The notes under the pieces were generated by a model. That model searched no databases, was not told the DNA's origin, and saw nothing but the letters and a program-made list of their open reading frames with translations. Shown here piece after piece: positions 1-13,308 of a stretch of DNA of 64,000 nt. Source of the stretch: Temnopleurus reevesii (Eukaryota; Echinodermata; Echinoidea; Temnopleuroida; Temnopleuridae); contig BQKZ01001330.1 of the NCBI GenBank assembly GCA_036244855.1, positions 10,594 to 74,593 of the forward strand, given 5' to 3'. Positions within the stretch are counted from its first letter, which is position 1. Each line of letters opens with the position of its first letter. The position numbers and the translations under genes are program-made.

Positions 1-290
1 GAGGGAGGAGGGAGGGAGGAGGGAGGGAGGGAGGGGGAAGAGAACGAGGATAAAAGAAAATCAACAGGGGGTGAGAAGGGGGCGAGGAGTGGTTTCGAAG
101 GAGTTGAGGAGGGCGAGAGAGAAAAGGTGAGAGTGATAGTTATGATGAGAAGAAACAGCAGGAAAAAGCAAAGAAGGAATAGATATAAAATTAGATTGAG
201 AAAAAGGAAGAAAGAAAGAAAGAGAGAAAGAAAGAAAGAAAGCATTTAAAGAAAGAGAGAGAAAAAATTATTGAGACAGCGACAGGGGAG
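1..290 (+). repeat. Polypurine tract with G-rich start
   Basis: Nearly pure A/G sequence. The first 37 bases are overlapping GGGAGGAGGG units containing far more than four GGG runs, so the plus strand fits the G-quadruplex pattern and the tract could form intramolecular triplex. It grades into GAAA repeats at about 208-242. If the intron assignment is right, the transcript strand is the pyrimidine-rich one. Confidence 0.85.
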
Positions 291-2269
291 ATGAATAAAA
301 CATCTAAACACAAGAGTGTAATAGATGGCAATGGCTAATACAACATGACATGATCTTTGGTTTGTTTATGTTGGGAAGATTGAGGGATTTGAGAAGCATT
401 TTCATATTTGATGAGCATTGGGACGATGGAGATAGCTTTCCACACTTCTGAACGCTAATTAGACTCGAGAAGAGCTTGGACAGGAATCGAGAAGTCTAGT
501 GCTTGAGCAAATCTTCTCTCTTTTTCATGTCTTCATCGATTGCATCTTTGCATCTAAATTGGCAATATCTCCCCCGATATTCCTAAATTTGGAATCGCAG
601 AATAATGATATCTGTGAGATTTTCATCACCTGAAACTTGTGATTCTTGGATTTGTGAAGTTGTAATTTAACAATAAACACTAGAAAATGAAGAGTTAAGG
701 CCAGAATATTATCTTCCTTTAGCTGTTTTTTGTGTTTATTATTTATCTCTTTAAACTGAATTCATATTGTATGATATATGATGCCAAAAATTCTCCATTA
801 CATCTTTCCTCATTTTCCTTCCTCTTTTTCTCTTACATTTTACATCCCCTTTCTTTCTTTTCCAAGTAACCTCTATATTTCCATATTATTTTTTGTCTTC
901 CTTTTGCTCTTTATCGATAACTATGTTATGCTCTGATTTCTGAGCCACAAACCATGAATTCTTGCTAAACCCATTTCTTATTGTGCACTATTCCGGTCTT
1001 CAACTTGACATCTGTATCCATATGCTTTTTCATTTTTTTTTCCTCCTCTCTCAAGGAAATCCAATAACTGCAAGCAATTACCTGACAAGAAAGAAGGCAA
1101 CAAAAGACAGCTATCAGGGAAAGAAAGGAATCATTTTCATCGTCGTCACCAACCCCTGGGGTGGAGGGTATGAGCTGCAGATTCAAGCGAGGATTGCAAT
1201 ATTCCTTACTCCCTCGGAGGGTAGGCGATGCATGGCTACCCATCCAATGTTGGCGTCTGCAGTATGGGTCAGAGGTATGATAGTCTCAAATTAATAACAT
1301 CCAAGGAAAATGTATCTTGGTTTGTCCTCGGCCGGAAGGTCAGGGTTAGAGTAATGGGATTCTTTCTGAGGTGTGTGTTACTTTGCTGGTTTATCTTTCA
1401 GGTTAGGTTTTTCTTATGTCTTTTTATTACATTTCTTGCAAGAAATCAACCCACTTGAAAAACGAATTATCCAGCACTTTCTTCTTTACTTTCTTTTCAC
1501 AGAATACAGATTCTTGGTACAGTTCTCAAGGGGTTGCTTATTTGGAATGATGCCAACAAGTTTAATGCAACAAATTCAACAAAATCATGATCCCATTCAC
1601 TTACAAATATGGACATTTACGGGGAAAATGATAACATTTTCTGCCAATTGGTGCTATTCCATCCCTAGCAAATCTTCATGCATGCTATGAAAATCCTAAT
1701 TTTTTTTTCAAAGTAATTACTTGTGAGTTTAGACACTTTAACATTCTTGAGCATGTACCCTCTTGAACTAAACTATGATTCATAAATATATGATTTTGAG
1801 CAATAACGCTGCATGACGCACCTGTATGTTACTACACTACAATTATAATAATTGTCAACTCAAACTCGTCATGATGAAGCCATTTCTGAGAAAGTTTGAC
1901 ATCGTGTCAAGCTTCTGCGAGCAAGGAATCGTTCAGACATCTTTATTGGCCCTTGAGAGCTGAAGGAAAGAGGTCATACACTTAACTTTATTGGCCTAAT
2001 GAAAACGTGACTGCCAAGCGTATCGCCATGGCCCCCACCCCGAGTTCCAGGATACATATGGGTGCGGGGTGCTGGAAGCTCGCGCCAGGATCGACCGTTT
2101 TATTGGAATATCAAGCCAGGTATCGCGAGGCGCATCAAATATTCATCACGAGCGGCAGGCTTGGATACCGTGGCAACCAAACATCATTAGGGGCATTAGA
2201 TATACTTAATCTACCCCACTCCAATTAAGATGGCAGAATGGGCCAACTCAAGCATGACAGTTTAACTTT

Positions 2270-2405
2270 CCATTATCTATCTCAATCTCATCTCCTCCCT
2301 GTCTCTCCCTCTCGCTCTTCATCACCTCTCCTCTCTTCCCCCTTCCTTCCCCTCCCTCCATCTCTACATCTCTCTCTACATCTCTCTCTTCCTCTCCTCT
2401 CCTCT
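2270..2405 (+). repeat. Pyrimidine-rich CT tract
   Basis: Almost uninterrupted C/T sequence built of TCTCTC, CCTCC and CTTCC units. Low-complexity ORFs rich in Ser/Pro/Leu or Arg/Glu on the two strands are its translation and not genes. Confidence 0.8.
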
Positions 2406-2408
2406 ATT

Positions 2409-2738
2409 AGGCAAAAATTATTGTTTGGTTGCCATCGAGCGCCATTTTGGAAAAAAAAGTATTTGTTGGTCACAAACGGTGTGTTTTCTATTCATTCAAC
2501 TATGTGTTTTTTAAAACCCACTTCACATAATTCATGATGAAATTATGACTGGAGAAAAGAGTGAAAAGGCAAAAAAAAATCTGAAAATTACTTATCAGGA
2601 TGTACTTCTTATTATCTGTAATTTGACTGGCTTTTCAATCTGAGTGAATAGAAAGAAAGAAAGAAAAAAGTCAAATTGGCGCATTTTCAGAGGGTCGGCC
2701 TGTTGAGGGCAACCAAAGAATTTTTGTTTGCTTTGCCT
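2409..2738 (+). mobile_element. Interspersed repeat family copy A (TIR-bearing, non-autonomous)
   Basis: The ends are imperfect inverted repeats: it opens AGGCAAAAATTATTGTTTGG and closes with a complement of AGGCAAAGC..TTTGGTTGCC. The interior aligns with 13309-13736, for example CACTTCACATAATTCATGA here against CAGTTCACACAATTCATGA there, and both share TTTTCAGAGGGT..GGTTGAGGGCA near the 3' end. There is no coding capacity. Likely a MITE or a solo end of a DNA transposon; superfamily unknown. Confidence 0.6.
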
Positions 2739-2750
2739 TTCCTCCTCTTC

Positions 2751-2751
2751 N
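2751..2751. other. Single ambiguous base
   Basis: One N, 13 bases after the end of repeat copy A. Other single Ns are at 9951 and 54224, both inside tandem duplications, suggesting unresolved repeat consensus rather than random base-call failure. Confidence 0.95.
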
Positions 2752-5700
2752 GGACGGTGATAGATGTTTAAAAAGAATACACAAGCAGACTTGTATTAAC
2801 AAGGAATAATTACCAGTGGTTTAATACTGGTTAAAAACCTTGTGATTTTTTTTTCACATTTTTCTTCACTCTGGCTCAGGAAGCAGCATGTGGGATCTTT
2901 TAACATTTAGAGTCCAGACAGGGCATTTTCTTTACATTCACTCATCTACTACTCTATCACATTTTCATTTAATATCATTTGGCCCATATCTATAATTTAT
3001 AGTGCTGACCATTCTTTGAATGTTGTGTGCAAGTAATTTTCCAGTTACTAATTACTAAAATTATGTACATCATGTTTGACATTCTGACCTTTAAACCTAT
3101 ATACTAGCCCCTGTCAGAAGGACGAAAAAAAAGGGAGTATCAAAATGACTCCAAATGACTCCAAAGTTTTTTAAACCTAAATATTCTTTTGTACAACAGC
3201 AGTAACACTTCACATGATGGAACATGTTTCATGTAATCCAGTATTATCCGAATGCACAATACATCTTATGAACATAAGATGAAAAGATTACAAATCTTAA
3301 TACTATCTTTGATCTGTTCACTTTGAGTGGTATTATCAGCTTACGGCAGATGAATATAGCTATTCGCAGAAAATCCGTTCACCAAAAAATGGGGCATGGA
3401 TCTGGATCTTGATATCAAACAGAGATTTATTGGAAAGGGTTTATTAATAATACTTAAAAGTAGTCGACCAATGAGTCTGGGGATGTATAGTCAAGACATT
3501 CTATATTGCGCTGAAAGAAAATATACTAGTAAGAAAGTTGAGAAATTAATATGTTTTAAAATGACATTTAAACATACTACTAGATCCGTGGCACTTTGAG
3601 CAGCCTGCTAGAATGCTAATCGAGACAAATTTGTATATTTTGTATATTTGAATACAACTGGGAAAATAATAGAGTAATACTAGGAAAATGACTAAAGGCA
3701 TTCAGTAATTGGCTTTCCTTGGTGAATATAATACCAACAATAAAGAATACACATGTAATTTGCTCATTTTCTACCTGACTTTAATCCTAAAACAGGACCC
3801 TTGTGACTTCAGAATTAAAATCAGTTTAAATGTGAGTGTAAACAGGGTTGACAATGTGATGATAAATGCTTGCATTAGGCAACACGCTCCATCATCAATC
3901 TACAGTTGGCCTGCCATATTGAAAGTGCCATTATCTTCCCTTAAGCCTATTCCTATGCATGACATGGCATTTATTTACATTCAAAGGAAGCACAGCGCAA
4001 AAACTATAGGTGTTTACAGGAACACCAGTTATGAACATTATGGTCTACAGCAGAATAGGTGCAAAAATACCACCATTAATAAGTGCATTAATCCGTTTCA
4101 TTCATCATCACTGATGGTTGTAAGTTTTAAGTAGTAATTTGCATGGTCTTTTGGTTAATTTATATCCACAAATTAATAAACATTACAAGTTTTAATAACA
4201 GTCTTTACTATGAATATCATACAATGTACAATTACAAAATTAAAATTCCTCAAAACATAATGTAAAATACATATATATATATTTTTTTATTTTCTTCAAC
4301 CACAATCATATTTCAAAAGGTTCAGGTTAAAGTTTTTATCATAGTTCCGATGAGCTGTAATATATAAGCCATGAAGCGGGCTAGCTAAACCACTTCTTTC
4401 TAGTGGACACAGCCATTAATAGAGTATAGGTAAGGGTTTTTGAGGACCCAGGAAAAGTCTGAACTCATACTGTCAGGCATGATTCACCAAAAACTACAGC
4501 CTACATCTTAACAGCAGCACACAAAAAACAACTACGCGGGGCTGTTCAACACAGTGTGCTGCCTTCAGATTATCCCAAACAAGAGATTTCATTAAATAGC
4601 CATGACATATCCCTTCCTCTGCCCGTATGACCCTTTAAGACGATGCTCATGACCGTGTGACTTTAAGGACCCTTTAATGCCTCTGTTCGCCTAAATGGGC
4701 ATCGATCAACTGATCTGAAAAGGGGTGAACATTATATTTTGTAACAGTAATTTAATTTTCTATGTAAGAAACCTGTAATGAGGTGAGACAAGCTGAAATT
4801 CTTTGATGCCAGGCAGTCATAAAGACTTGATTTAAAAGATGCATGACAGGCATAAGATACTCTATTGAAAAAGTTAAATGTTAAAAAAAGATAAATGATA
4901 TAGAATGAGATGTACAATGTAACACTTGTAGTACGCCTTGCATAGAAATGAATATTGATTTAAAAAGTTATGTTTGAATATATTTCAAAGGCAGAAATCC
5001 TCTGACGAATTTGTTTTTATTATTTTTATTCATCTTGTAATATTAAATATTTCTTGCTTTTAAAATGAGTTTCACCACAAGACTGTTATCAAAATTACTG
5101 CTTTTCAATATTGCAGATTTCCCATATGAATATCTGGGTGTCGAGGAAAAATCATCTCGAAATCTGCCTCGATTTAGTCTGCCATTTTAGACTACTGAAA
5201 CCCTAGGCACCATTCTCTGCAATAATTCAACTTTCTATCGGACGCCTGCAACCTCACACCAAATCCCTTTGAAAATGTCTCAAAATCAACAGCGTAATCC
5301 AATGAGACCCAAAGAAACAAACCCCATTCCTTTAGTCCCAAACATAGACCAAGGTCAACTCCAACAAAGACCAAAGTCGCTGACCCGAGAACTAATACCT
5401 TCTCATTTCCTCAAAACATCTCGGGTTCTCTCCCTTCAAACCCTCACTACCATGGCAAGCATGCGACACCTCTGCGTAAACTACTCACTGCATCATTTAC
5501 AAAGGAATTCTAAAAGAAACAAACTGATAAATGAGAAAACAAGTCTCGAAATCCTAAAACAGCACCAGTTGATGCAATCAACATAAAAAATATTCAATGA
5601 AATTTGTCACGAATGGAACATTAATTGAGAAAATGCATGCCTCGCTGGAATTTTCGATTAAAAAAAATTTGATGCATGCATCGCCGCATGTACTTGGAAG

Positions 5701-7239
5701 TGTACACCGACACGAATGCCCCACATTTCAACTGGGTTGTGTGTAACGTACACCATCTTAACCGGTCTTGAATTGAAACTGTGAAAATGCTAAGTGCTCT
5801 TTTAGATGCTTGAGCATGCACGAAGGCAAAACATCCATTTTCCCAAAGGCTTAAAAAGACAATCTCTGTTCTGAGGGTGACACGTAATAAATGTGCACAA
5901 AAATGAACAAACTTTGTATTGAATGCTTAGAATTATGGATGAATAATATGTTGTTACAGGAATTTATATGATAATAGAACAATCAGCTAATAAAGATAAA
6001 AAAAAGTGGATTGCAATACCCCCCCCCCCCTCCTCTCGACCAAACGAATGGTATGGACATAAAAGCGAGCATTTGTGCAAAAAAATGGGCAAATCAGTGA
6101 AAATTTTCAGACATTTTGCCAATATGATGATGTCATGGGTACACTACTAACCATCATTCGGTTTATATTTATGGAACGAAATTCATAATTTCCAAAGAAA
6201 GATGCAAAAAGGGGATCTACATAACTTTCATAAAGATATCATATAGTTAAAGTCTTTACTGTATCCTATTTTGAATAAGTGATATTTTTTAACATTCATA
6301 TTAATATGATAAATGATAAATAGGGCACCTATGACGTCATCAGTCATCTAAATCTATCGAACTTTCTTATCAGTTGTCCAAATTTTTTTGGGATTGACTC
6401 TTTTTTTAAAGTGAAATTCGGAAAAAAGGTAGATTTTGGTTAGCAACTCTATCTTCCTATCGCACATTCCCAATGAAACCATCCTGCTCTCCCCCTGTTA
6501 CTCCTCCAATCTCTGACACCCATTATCACTTCCCATCCCTCTCTATCGCCCCCCCAAACACATTCAACCTCATCAGGCTAATGAACGCCCATGCAAACTG
6601 TTGCCACCACTTTCATTAATAAAATGCCTTATAAAGGAAAAGACAAGTAGCTTGGGAATCGTCCCTCATATCATTATCATAAACTGTGGTCAATGTCAAT
6701 TCCGAGCTACAAGTCTGCCACTTAAATGGAAGTGAAAAGCCAATTATCAAAGATTCTCCTTTATGATAATGAGCCTACAATTGAACTAATTTAATCATCT
6801 TTACTTCCCTTTCTACATTGCATATGATGAAATGTGAAATCATGGAATAATTTTCTTATCAAAATTTTCTATATATTTAGGCTACACAGTGTTTTGTTTC
6901 CCTGTTTCACAACTTTTTCTCAGAGAAATGAAGAGTAAAGCTTTCGGCTTTTTTTCTGAATGTCTAAAACTGCGAACCATATATGAAAAGTAAAAATTCC
7001 CTGTAGATATACAAAGCATAGCCGCTAACACCCATCCCAACCAAACCCCCTCCCTTCCGACCCCCCAAACCCACTTATCTGGACACCATTAATAAACTGG
7101 ATCATCCCCAAATTTGAATGTTTTCAATGAAATGTCAATTCTAAATACACTGTACTTTCATGATCTCCTTTGGCATGACTATGCAATAGAACAGTCTGTA
7201 CGAAATTATGATAATCATAATTTATACAATAGTTCTCAA

Positions 7240-7425
7240 ACGCTTTCTGTCGTTACCGATTTCGTCGGAACGAGCACCTCAAGCATCATCCAGGTGGCTT
7301 CTTGCCTCAGAGATCTTCGGATAAACACGGGATTGAATTTCGGGATTCTCTCTAAACAAGCTATCAGATTGGCAGAAGAGGATCCCTACATTGCGTATCG
7401 ATATTGGATTCGGGAGTGATGGGTT
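7240..7425. promoter_or_regulatory. GC-richer single-copy patch
   Basis: A block of balanced composition in AT-rich surroundings, without repeats and without splice-bounded coding potential in a recognisable family. A chance ORF covers it on the plus strand. Such islands in long introns are often cis-regulatory modules; that is inference only. Confidence 0.15.
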
Positions 7426-7609
7426 GATGAGATTTCGTTAAATTTAAGATTATGTTTCGTTCTCGACGAGTATACAATGCTGGCATTCATATATTATAAT
7501 CTGTCAAGTATAGTAAGAGATAAAATGTGGAAGCACTGTAGTCTATTGGTGATGATAATCTTCTTTAAATGAGACGGCCAACGTACATGTAGCTCATTCA
7601 TTTCCTTCA

Positions 7610-7675
7610 GCACAAAATATATTTTCCTGCACTCAACCCAGGTGGGGCTCAGAAGTATCTACATGTAGCTTGAAT
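7610..7675 (+). repeat. SINE-like tail fragment
   Basis: Contains CTGCACTCAACCCAGGTGGG, the same 14-nt core (CACTCAACCCAGGT) found at about 15378 and 22842. Only the tail motif is recognisable here; no tRNA-like head is left. Confidence 0.4.
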
Positions 7676-8819
7676 ATTTCGTCCTCAATCAAAATGATTG
7701 CAAGCCACATGTTTGCTGGAAAACTGATAAAATAATCAAGGCTGACAAAAATCGCATTGCCCGACTGCAGAGTGGATAAATTTGTTCTATGAATTGCATT
7801 TATTCTATGTGAATTATGACTATTATTTAGTTTGTAACATGCTTAGACAATATGAATGAGTCACCTCCCGTCTCTCAAACTATCTCTTTCAAACTGTGCC
7901 CATCACCTTCTTGTTGAATACACCAACAATAAAATATGATGCTTTGCAGATGCTCAAGAAAGAGGGGAAAATATTTACTTGTCTTTCTTTCACTCAATTA
8001 CAGCAAACTGACTCATTCTCCCAGACAAGCACTGCAAAAAAGCACTGTTGTACTCCACAACGCACACGCCTCCAACAACATCCTTGCAGTGCACGTCCAG
8101 GCCCTTAGAAAGCAACCTGATAAACACCTGGCAGTTTACGGAGGAGTGCAATGTTCATTCCCTAAGTCAGGATGTGAGAGGAATATATTGAAGAAGGCGT
8201 CGTCATTCGGGATGCGACGTGTAATAGCATCGTAGTTTCCCCCGCAAGTATGGTTTGTTATGCAAAACGGAAGAAACAGGGATGACTGATAGGGGTAGAA
8301 TGGTCAGGGAAGTTGCGAGGATGCGATGAAAGTGAGATGGTAATAGAAATGCTATTCTAAGAGAGAGATAAAGTCCGATGGGGAAAAGGCTAGATGGAGC
8401 AGGCGAGGAAATAAGAGAGACGATAAAGTGATGGGAAGAAAAGAGGTAAAGAGAAGTGACAGAGAGAAAAAAGCACTGGATGCAACAGGATGTTTAACAG
8501 ATGATTTTAGCAAATAAATCTACAGTAAGATTTTGATTGCAATATAAATAATCGGCTTGCATCAGTGGAGTAAATTTCCTTTCTCCACATACCACAAAAC
8601 AAGCAGCATAATTCTACAAGTGTGCAGTTATCATGTACCATGCAATATAAGCGTATGGAGTATTTCTCACACAGTCCTCATTTTCGCTTGTAGGATATAC
8701 AGCGAAAACGAACGTGTTGGAAATAAGCTGTCTAGCCAAAAGGCTTAGCCAGAATAAACTAAAAGGTGATTGATATTAAAGGAAAACGTATGAATAAGAA
8801 ATATCAAATGGACAATCTT

Positions 8820-9040
8820 GGAAAATGCAACGCCGGCTTTTCGCAGGGACCTTCAAGCGAGGGCCTTTTGTTCCCATGCCCCTAGGGTGCTATTGTCTGA
8901 CGTGGTTTCATCACCTGCAAGGCATTGTGGGTCGAACGCATCCCGCAGCCAGCAGCACACGAGCCCTCGCACGCTGTTGCGGCTATCAAAACCGCGGCAG
9001 CGGGGGTCAGCTTGAATAGCCCTCGAGGTCGATACGATTG
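8820..9040. promoter_or_regulatory. GC-rich patch with CpGs
   Basis: CpG-bearing block (AACGCCGGC, CCGCGGCAGCGGGGG) unlike its surroundings. Overlapping ORFs exist in several frames on both strands, a sign of GC composition rather than coding. Could be a regulatory module or an old promoter-like island; nothing in it identifies a gene. Confidence 0.2.
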
Positions 9041-9599
9041 AATAGGTGAGAAGGAGAAATGGAAGAGGCATGACGGTGTTATTCTACAACCCTTCATTTT
9101 GTATGTAATGGATGGAGGGGGGATTGGGTGCATGGGCCAAGTTAAATGTGAGGAAAACTATCGTAAACTAGAGAAGGGTGCCATTTCTGTGGCTTCAACT
9201 TGGACAATGGGTTTAAATGCTATTGAAATTCATACCCTGGCATTCCTTTACCCTCCACAATTGCAAGCAAACACAAATTTCAAGACTTATAGAACCTAAA
9301 TGCAGTCAGGATATTCTTAATTCTACAAAGAGCATTAATAGGATTACAAGCTAAGCCCTAAAATGTCTTTAGAGATCTAAAATCTCTTCAAATACAGTCT
9401 TCGATAAGATTTGAACAAATTATCAAAGCATACTACTGATCCATAATTTCAATATCTTTCTTTGAATGCAAAAAGCTTTGATGATAGAGAGGCTTATAAA
9501 AACTATCTGAAGAGGAATATTCTATCCTCATGCATGTTTGTCAGAATGTTTGTCTCACAATTAGTAGATTTAGCGGAGCAGCCAACCGCCCCATCCCCT

Positions 9600-10255
9600 C
9601 ACCTTTTTTTTTAAACAATCAAGTGGCATCTCTTTCAAAAATAAGACCAAATTCATTGTGCCCCCCTCCCTCTTACTCTCTTTTAGTAAACTCTCAAATA
9701 TCAAAGAAATTTGTTAATATTGATTTTGAATAGGTTGTGTTTGAAATCATACTTACCACCATATCCACATTGACCATCCCACTCCCCCACCCCCTCTCTC
9801 CAACAATATCTCTCTTCCCCCATTTTCCTAAAGTTTCAGATATTCAAGAATTTTTTGTTGATTCTTATTTTTTGATAGGTTGTGTTTGAAACCATACTTG
9901 TCCCATCTCCACACTGACCAACCTCGTCCCCCTCCCCCTTCCCCGTTGAANTCATCTCTTTGATAAATAGGACCAAATTTATTTTGCCCCCTCCATCTAA
10001 CCTTCTTTTCGTAAACTCTCAAGTTTCAAAGAAATTTGTTGATATTGAGTTCGGATAGGTTGTGTTTGAAACCATACTTGCTCCATCTTCACATTGACCA
10101 CTCCCCCCCCCCCCCCTTTTTTTTTCCTAAAGTTTCAGATATTCAAGAATTTGTTGTTGATTCTCATTTTTGGATAGGTTGTGTTTGAAACCATACTTGT
10201 CCCATCTCCACACTGACCAACTTCGTCCCCCTCCCCCTTCCCCGTTGAATCCTGG
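9600..10255 (+). repeat. Diverged tandem duplication, period about 325 bp, of a dimeric unit
   Basis: The string TAGGTTGTGTTTGAAA occurs four times, at 9731, 9876, 10056 and 10175, alternating between two contexts: one followed by CCTAAAGTTTCAGATATTCA and one by CACTGACCAAC..CCCCGTTGAA. The spacing gives two copies of a two-part unit (9731 to 10056 and 9876 to 10175). C-rich spacers separate the parts, and an N sits at 9951. Not coding. Confidence 0.8.
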
Positions 10256-10971
10256 ATATACCCCCAGACCCTCACACCACTCTCTATTTGTCAACTTTCA
10301 CATAGACAAACAGACACGTATCGCACCATTTCAAAATTGATGCTATTTTCAGCCGCTGCATCAATCCTTTACAAACACAAGGGATTTCCACGGCAGCAGG
10401 AAGATGCATTTCCCGATCCGTGGTGGAAGTAAAATGAATGGATTTTGGGACTAAAGAATGATCAATAGACATGCTTTCAACTGCATTTGTTTGTAGTATT
10501 GGGAATTATTTGCGGAGATATCCCGTGGCTGTATGCATAGGCTTTGCATTAGATACTTTATCAATAGTGGTAATGCAATGTTACGAGAATTATTTCTGCC
10601 ATGTGTATAGAGATGCTGTATAAATTCCTTTTATGCATTTTCAACTTATTTTATATTTGTAACCCTCTCCCAAGCCAAAAAAAGTAAAATACAATTCCAA
10701 ATATTTGAGATTGATGTAAACAATATTAAAGATTATAAAGAGACACCATTTCAAGGTATTATGTAAACATATATTTTCTATGTGATTAAACCTAGACTTG
10801 ATAATTTTCAATTAAATTATGCAAACAAAAATAACCAAATCACAATAAAAACAGACACCTTTCTTTAAAAAAAACCCTATTTTTTACACAAAATCATTTT
10901 CAAACTGATGTATCAGACTTCAGACATTTGGTCGCTTCGCCAGAGAAAGATCACGTAACCTTTACCGATAC

Positions 10972-11100
10972 TGGTCTCATGGCGCAATGGAAGAGGCATT
11001 GGACTATGAACAGTACATCTATAATACAGAAACATACCCAGGACATTACAGAGCGAAGGGAAAGATCGTACGTACGGTGAAGAACGAAATGTCGCAAACT
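10972..11100 (+). repeat. Possible tRNA-derived SINE relic
   Basis: GGTCTCATGGCGCAATGG..GAGGCATTGGACTATGAA resembles a tRNA D-arm/A-box region (GGCGCAATGG, then a purine-rich GAGGCATTGGACT). A good B box (GGTTCRANNCC) is missing, so this is not a tRNA gene. Weak call. Confidence 0.25.
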
Positions 11101-11189
11101 CTCTTGTGCTAGTTTATTTTGGGTAATAATGACATCCATAAGGGATTATTTGGGCACTATAAAAAAAATCATACTTGCAGATTATGCAA

Positions 11190-11335
11190 GATGGGCCTAT
11201 AACATAAAGATATATGATTAATTTTGAAATTAATCCTATCTCTTTGGTACATACCGTATCTTGCCATAGACTTACGATTAATATTTATCAGAATTTTAAT
11301 CCTATTTTTTACGTTACAGACCCCAGCAGTTGTGT
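11190..11335 (+). mobile_element. Decayed copy of the 30007-30168 foldback MITE
   Basis: Reads GATGGGCCTATAACATAAAG, TGATTAAT, GGTACATACCGTATC, CATAGACTTACGATTAAT and ACGTTACAGACCCC. These align in order with GGGCCCCGTAACATAAAGG, GCGATTAATCG, AGTACATGACTTGCC, TTAGACTTGCGATTGAT and TGTTACGGGGCCC of the younger copy. CG pairs of the younger copy are often TA or CA here, as expected of decay at methylated CpGs. Confidence 0.6.
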
Positions 11336-12309
11336 TGTGCAACAACAACAATCATAAACTTATGATTTATACAATCAAAATTTTGCAATCAATTTGCACA
11401 AAATAAGCAAAAGGTCATTGAGACCCCTGAAATTCCTAGGGTGCTATTAACTGAAATTAATATTCACATCCACGTTTTCTTCGTGCACTATACTCAACAA
11501 AGAATCTGAGTTTATATGTGTGTTGCTCAATGCCTGCACTGGCGTTAAAGGCAAATCTGTCTTGTGCGTAACGGAGCAACGATCAGACAGAATACTCAAT
11601 ATCGAAGAGGAGGGGAATTTATTGGAATTGTGGATGGCATTTTGTTGGCGGCAGCCGGGGAATTCATAAATATGCGGCTCTGTTGCGTATTTGCGTTGGG
11701 CCTGAACGAGGGCAAGTGGATGTAGGTTGTGCATATGAATTACAATGTAACAAATATTTCCTTATCTAATGGTGCTACGTGGAATTTCATGATGCTGTTA
11801 ATTTGCATGTATCCAATGTCCCAGTGAGGGATATGAATAGCCAATTGGAAGAGACCGATGCATCTGAATGTATAACTACAAATAAATTATGATTCTTATT
11901 TACCTATTTTACTTCATCTATGTGTGAGTCTCGGTGTCCTTATATCTGCATGCATAGAAATCCACTCAAGCGATCAATTGTATGCATATTAGGTTTATGA
12001 TGTTGTACCTTGGGTTGTACCGTTAATTTACGTCCAAATTGAATTAAACTTACAATTGGTGTTACATGACAGAACTCCTTTTTATCAGCAACCGTATTGA
12101 ATAGTTCCTCATTTCCTAAAACTAAGTTAGTGAAATTTCTCGAAGCAGAAATGATGGAGTACATTCATGTTAGCCAACAGAAACCTACATATTTGTGTGG
12201 TTTTCTATTTATATTAGAGAAAAATGAACTAAAATCAATGAAAACTTGGTTTCCATTTCTATCAAAATTATGGAAAATATGCAACGAGAGCCAAAAAGAG
12301 ATATAACAC

Positions 12310-12600
12310 AAAGGAACGCTACCAGATTGGGGCAGCTGGTTTCGACGGCCATACGGCTCCAGCACAGAGACACAGATCGTACAAGGCCTTAGCAGAGACA
12401 CTACCCAACGTGTAAATAACCTTTTTAGAATGCGTATCCCTGGCAACAGCAAACAAATGGGAGAATGGCCGACGACGTGAAAGCCTTTATGGCGGACGGG
12501 GGCCGTGATTTCTGGTAATATGCAAGTCACTGCCGGGTAGAAAAGATCCAATGTTTGCCCATCATTAGAACGAGGACGCCCAAGCATTAACAGGATCTAT
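12310..12600. promoter_or_regulatory. GC-richer single-copy patch, possible enhancer
   Basis: Balanced-composition block with a POU-like TAATATGCAA (12516-12525) and CpGs (ATGGCGGACGGGGGCC). A minus-strand ORF of 140 codons overlaps it but shows no family features and no consistent splice sites. Regulatory role is inference from position inside a long intron. Confidence 0.2.
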
Positions 12601-13308
12601 TTGGAGCTAAATTTCAAAGAAAGTGATCGCTGCATGGACAATTTAGAGACAGATTGACTACACCGCAACATGATTTTATATTCTAATCACTTCCATCAAT
12701 TTTCCACGCCTGTCCCTCTTTTCCATCCAGAATAAAATATGACAAACTGAACTTATGAACTCTATTTGCCTAAAAGTGATATAGAATTTAATGCAAATTA
12801 ATGGATGGATGGGCAAACAATCTGTAAGAAAACGTTTTGTGTGAATGTCTGGCAAGCATCTGGAAAGCTTTAAGGTTTTCAAGACCAACTTTTGTGCATG
12901 GAGAATGCATAAATAGTGCATATTGTAATAGTTAACCTACCTATTACCATAGCATGAGCTTTGCTTATTTTTCAACTTATATTATTGCAACATCACATCA
13001 TAAAAAAACAATGAAATGTGACAAATTAAGAATATTTCGCAACTGATTCCCTCAATATGTTGCACGTAATAACGTAATGCCACATTGCATCAAACATCAA
13101 AACATCATGCATGCCCTCGCACTGCAGTATCCACTTACAACACGGCAACGAAAGGGTTAACCATACCTCACTGATGGTAAGCCTTTATCACCATCACGAC
13201 AAGGCTGGCCTAGTAATACCTATTCATTTCATCGCTAATTGTTCTGACGTTCTATTGGCTCCCACCCTGCATAAACCATCTGCCTGCTCTCTCCACCGCC
13301 TCCCATTA

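Noticed and set aside
10972..11050. Possible tRNA gene
   Set aside because: A-box-like sequence only; no B box, no foldable cloverleaf.
10951..11139. Minus-strand peptide ending SVKVT, checked as PTBP RRM1 'FGKVTN'
   Set aside because: Surrounding residues do not fit RRM1 and the DNA looks like a SINE relic.
12165..12587. 140-codon minus-strand ORF
   Set aside because: Covers a GC-richer island; no family signature, and it does not resemble PTBP RRMs although on the right strand.
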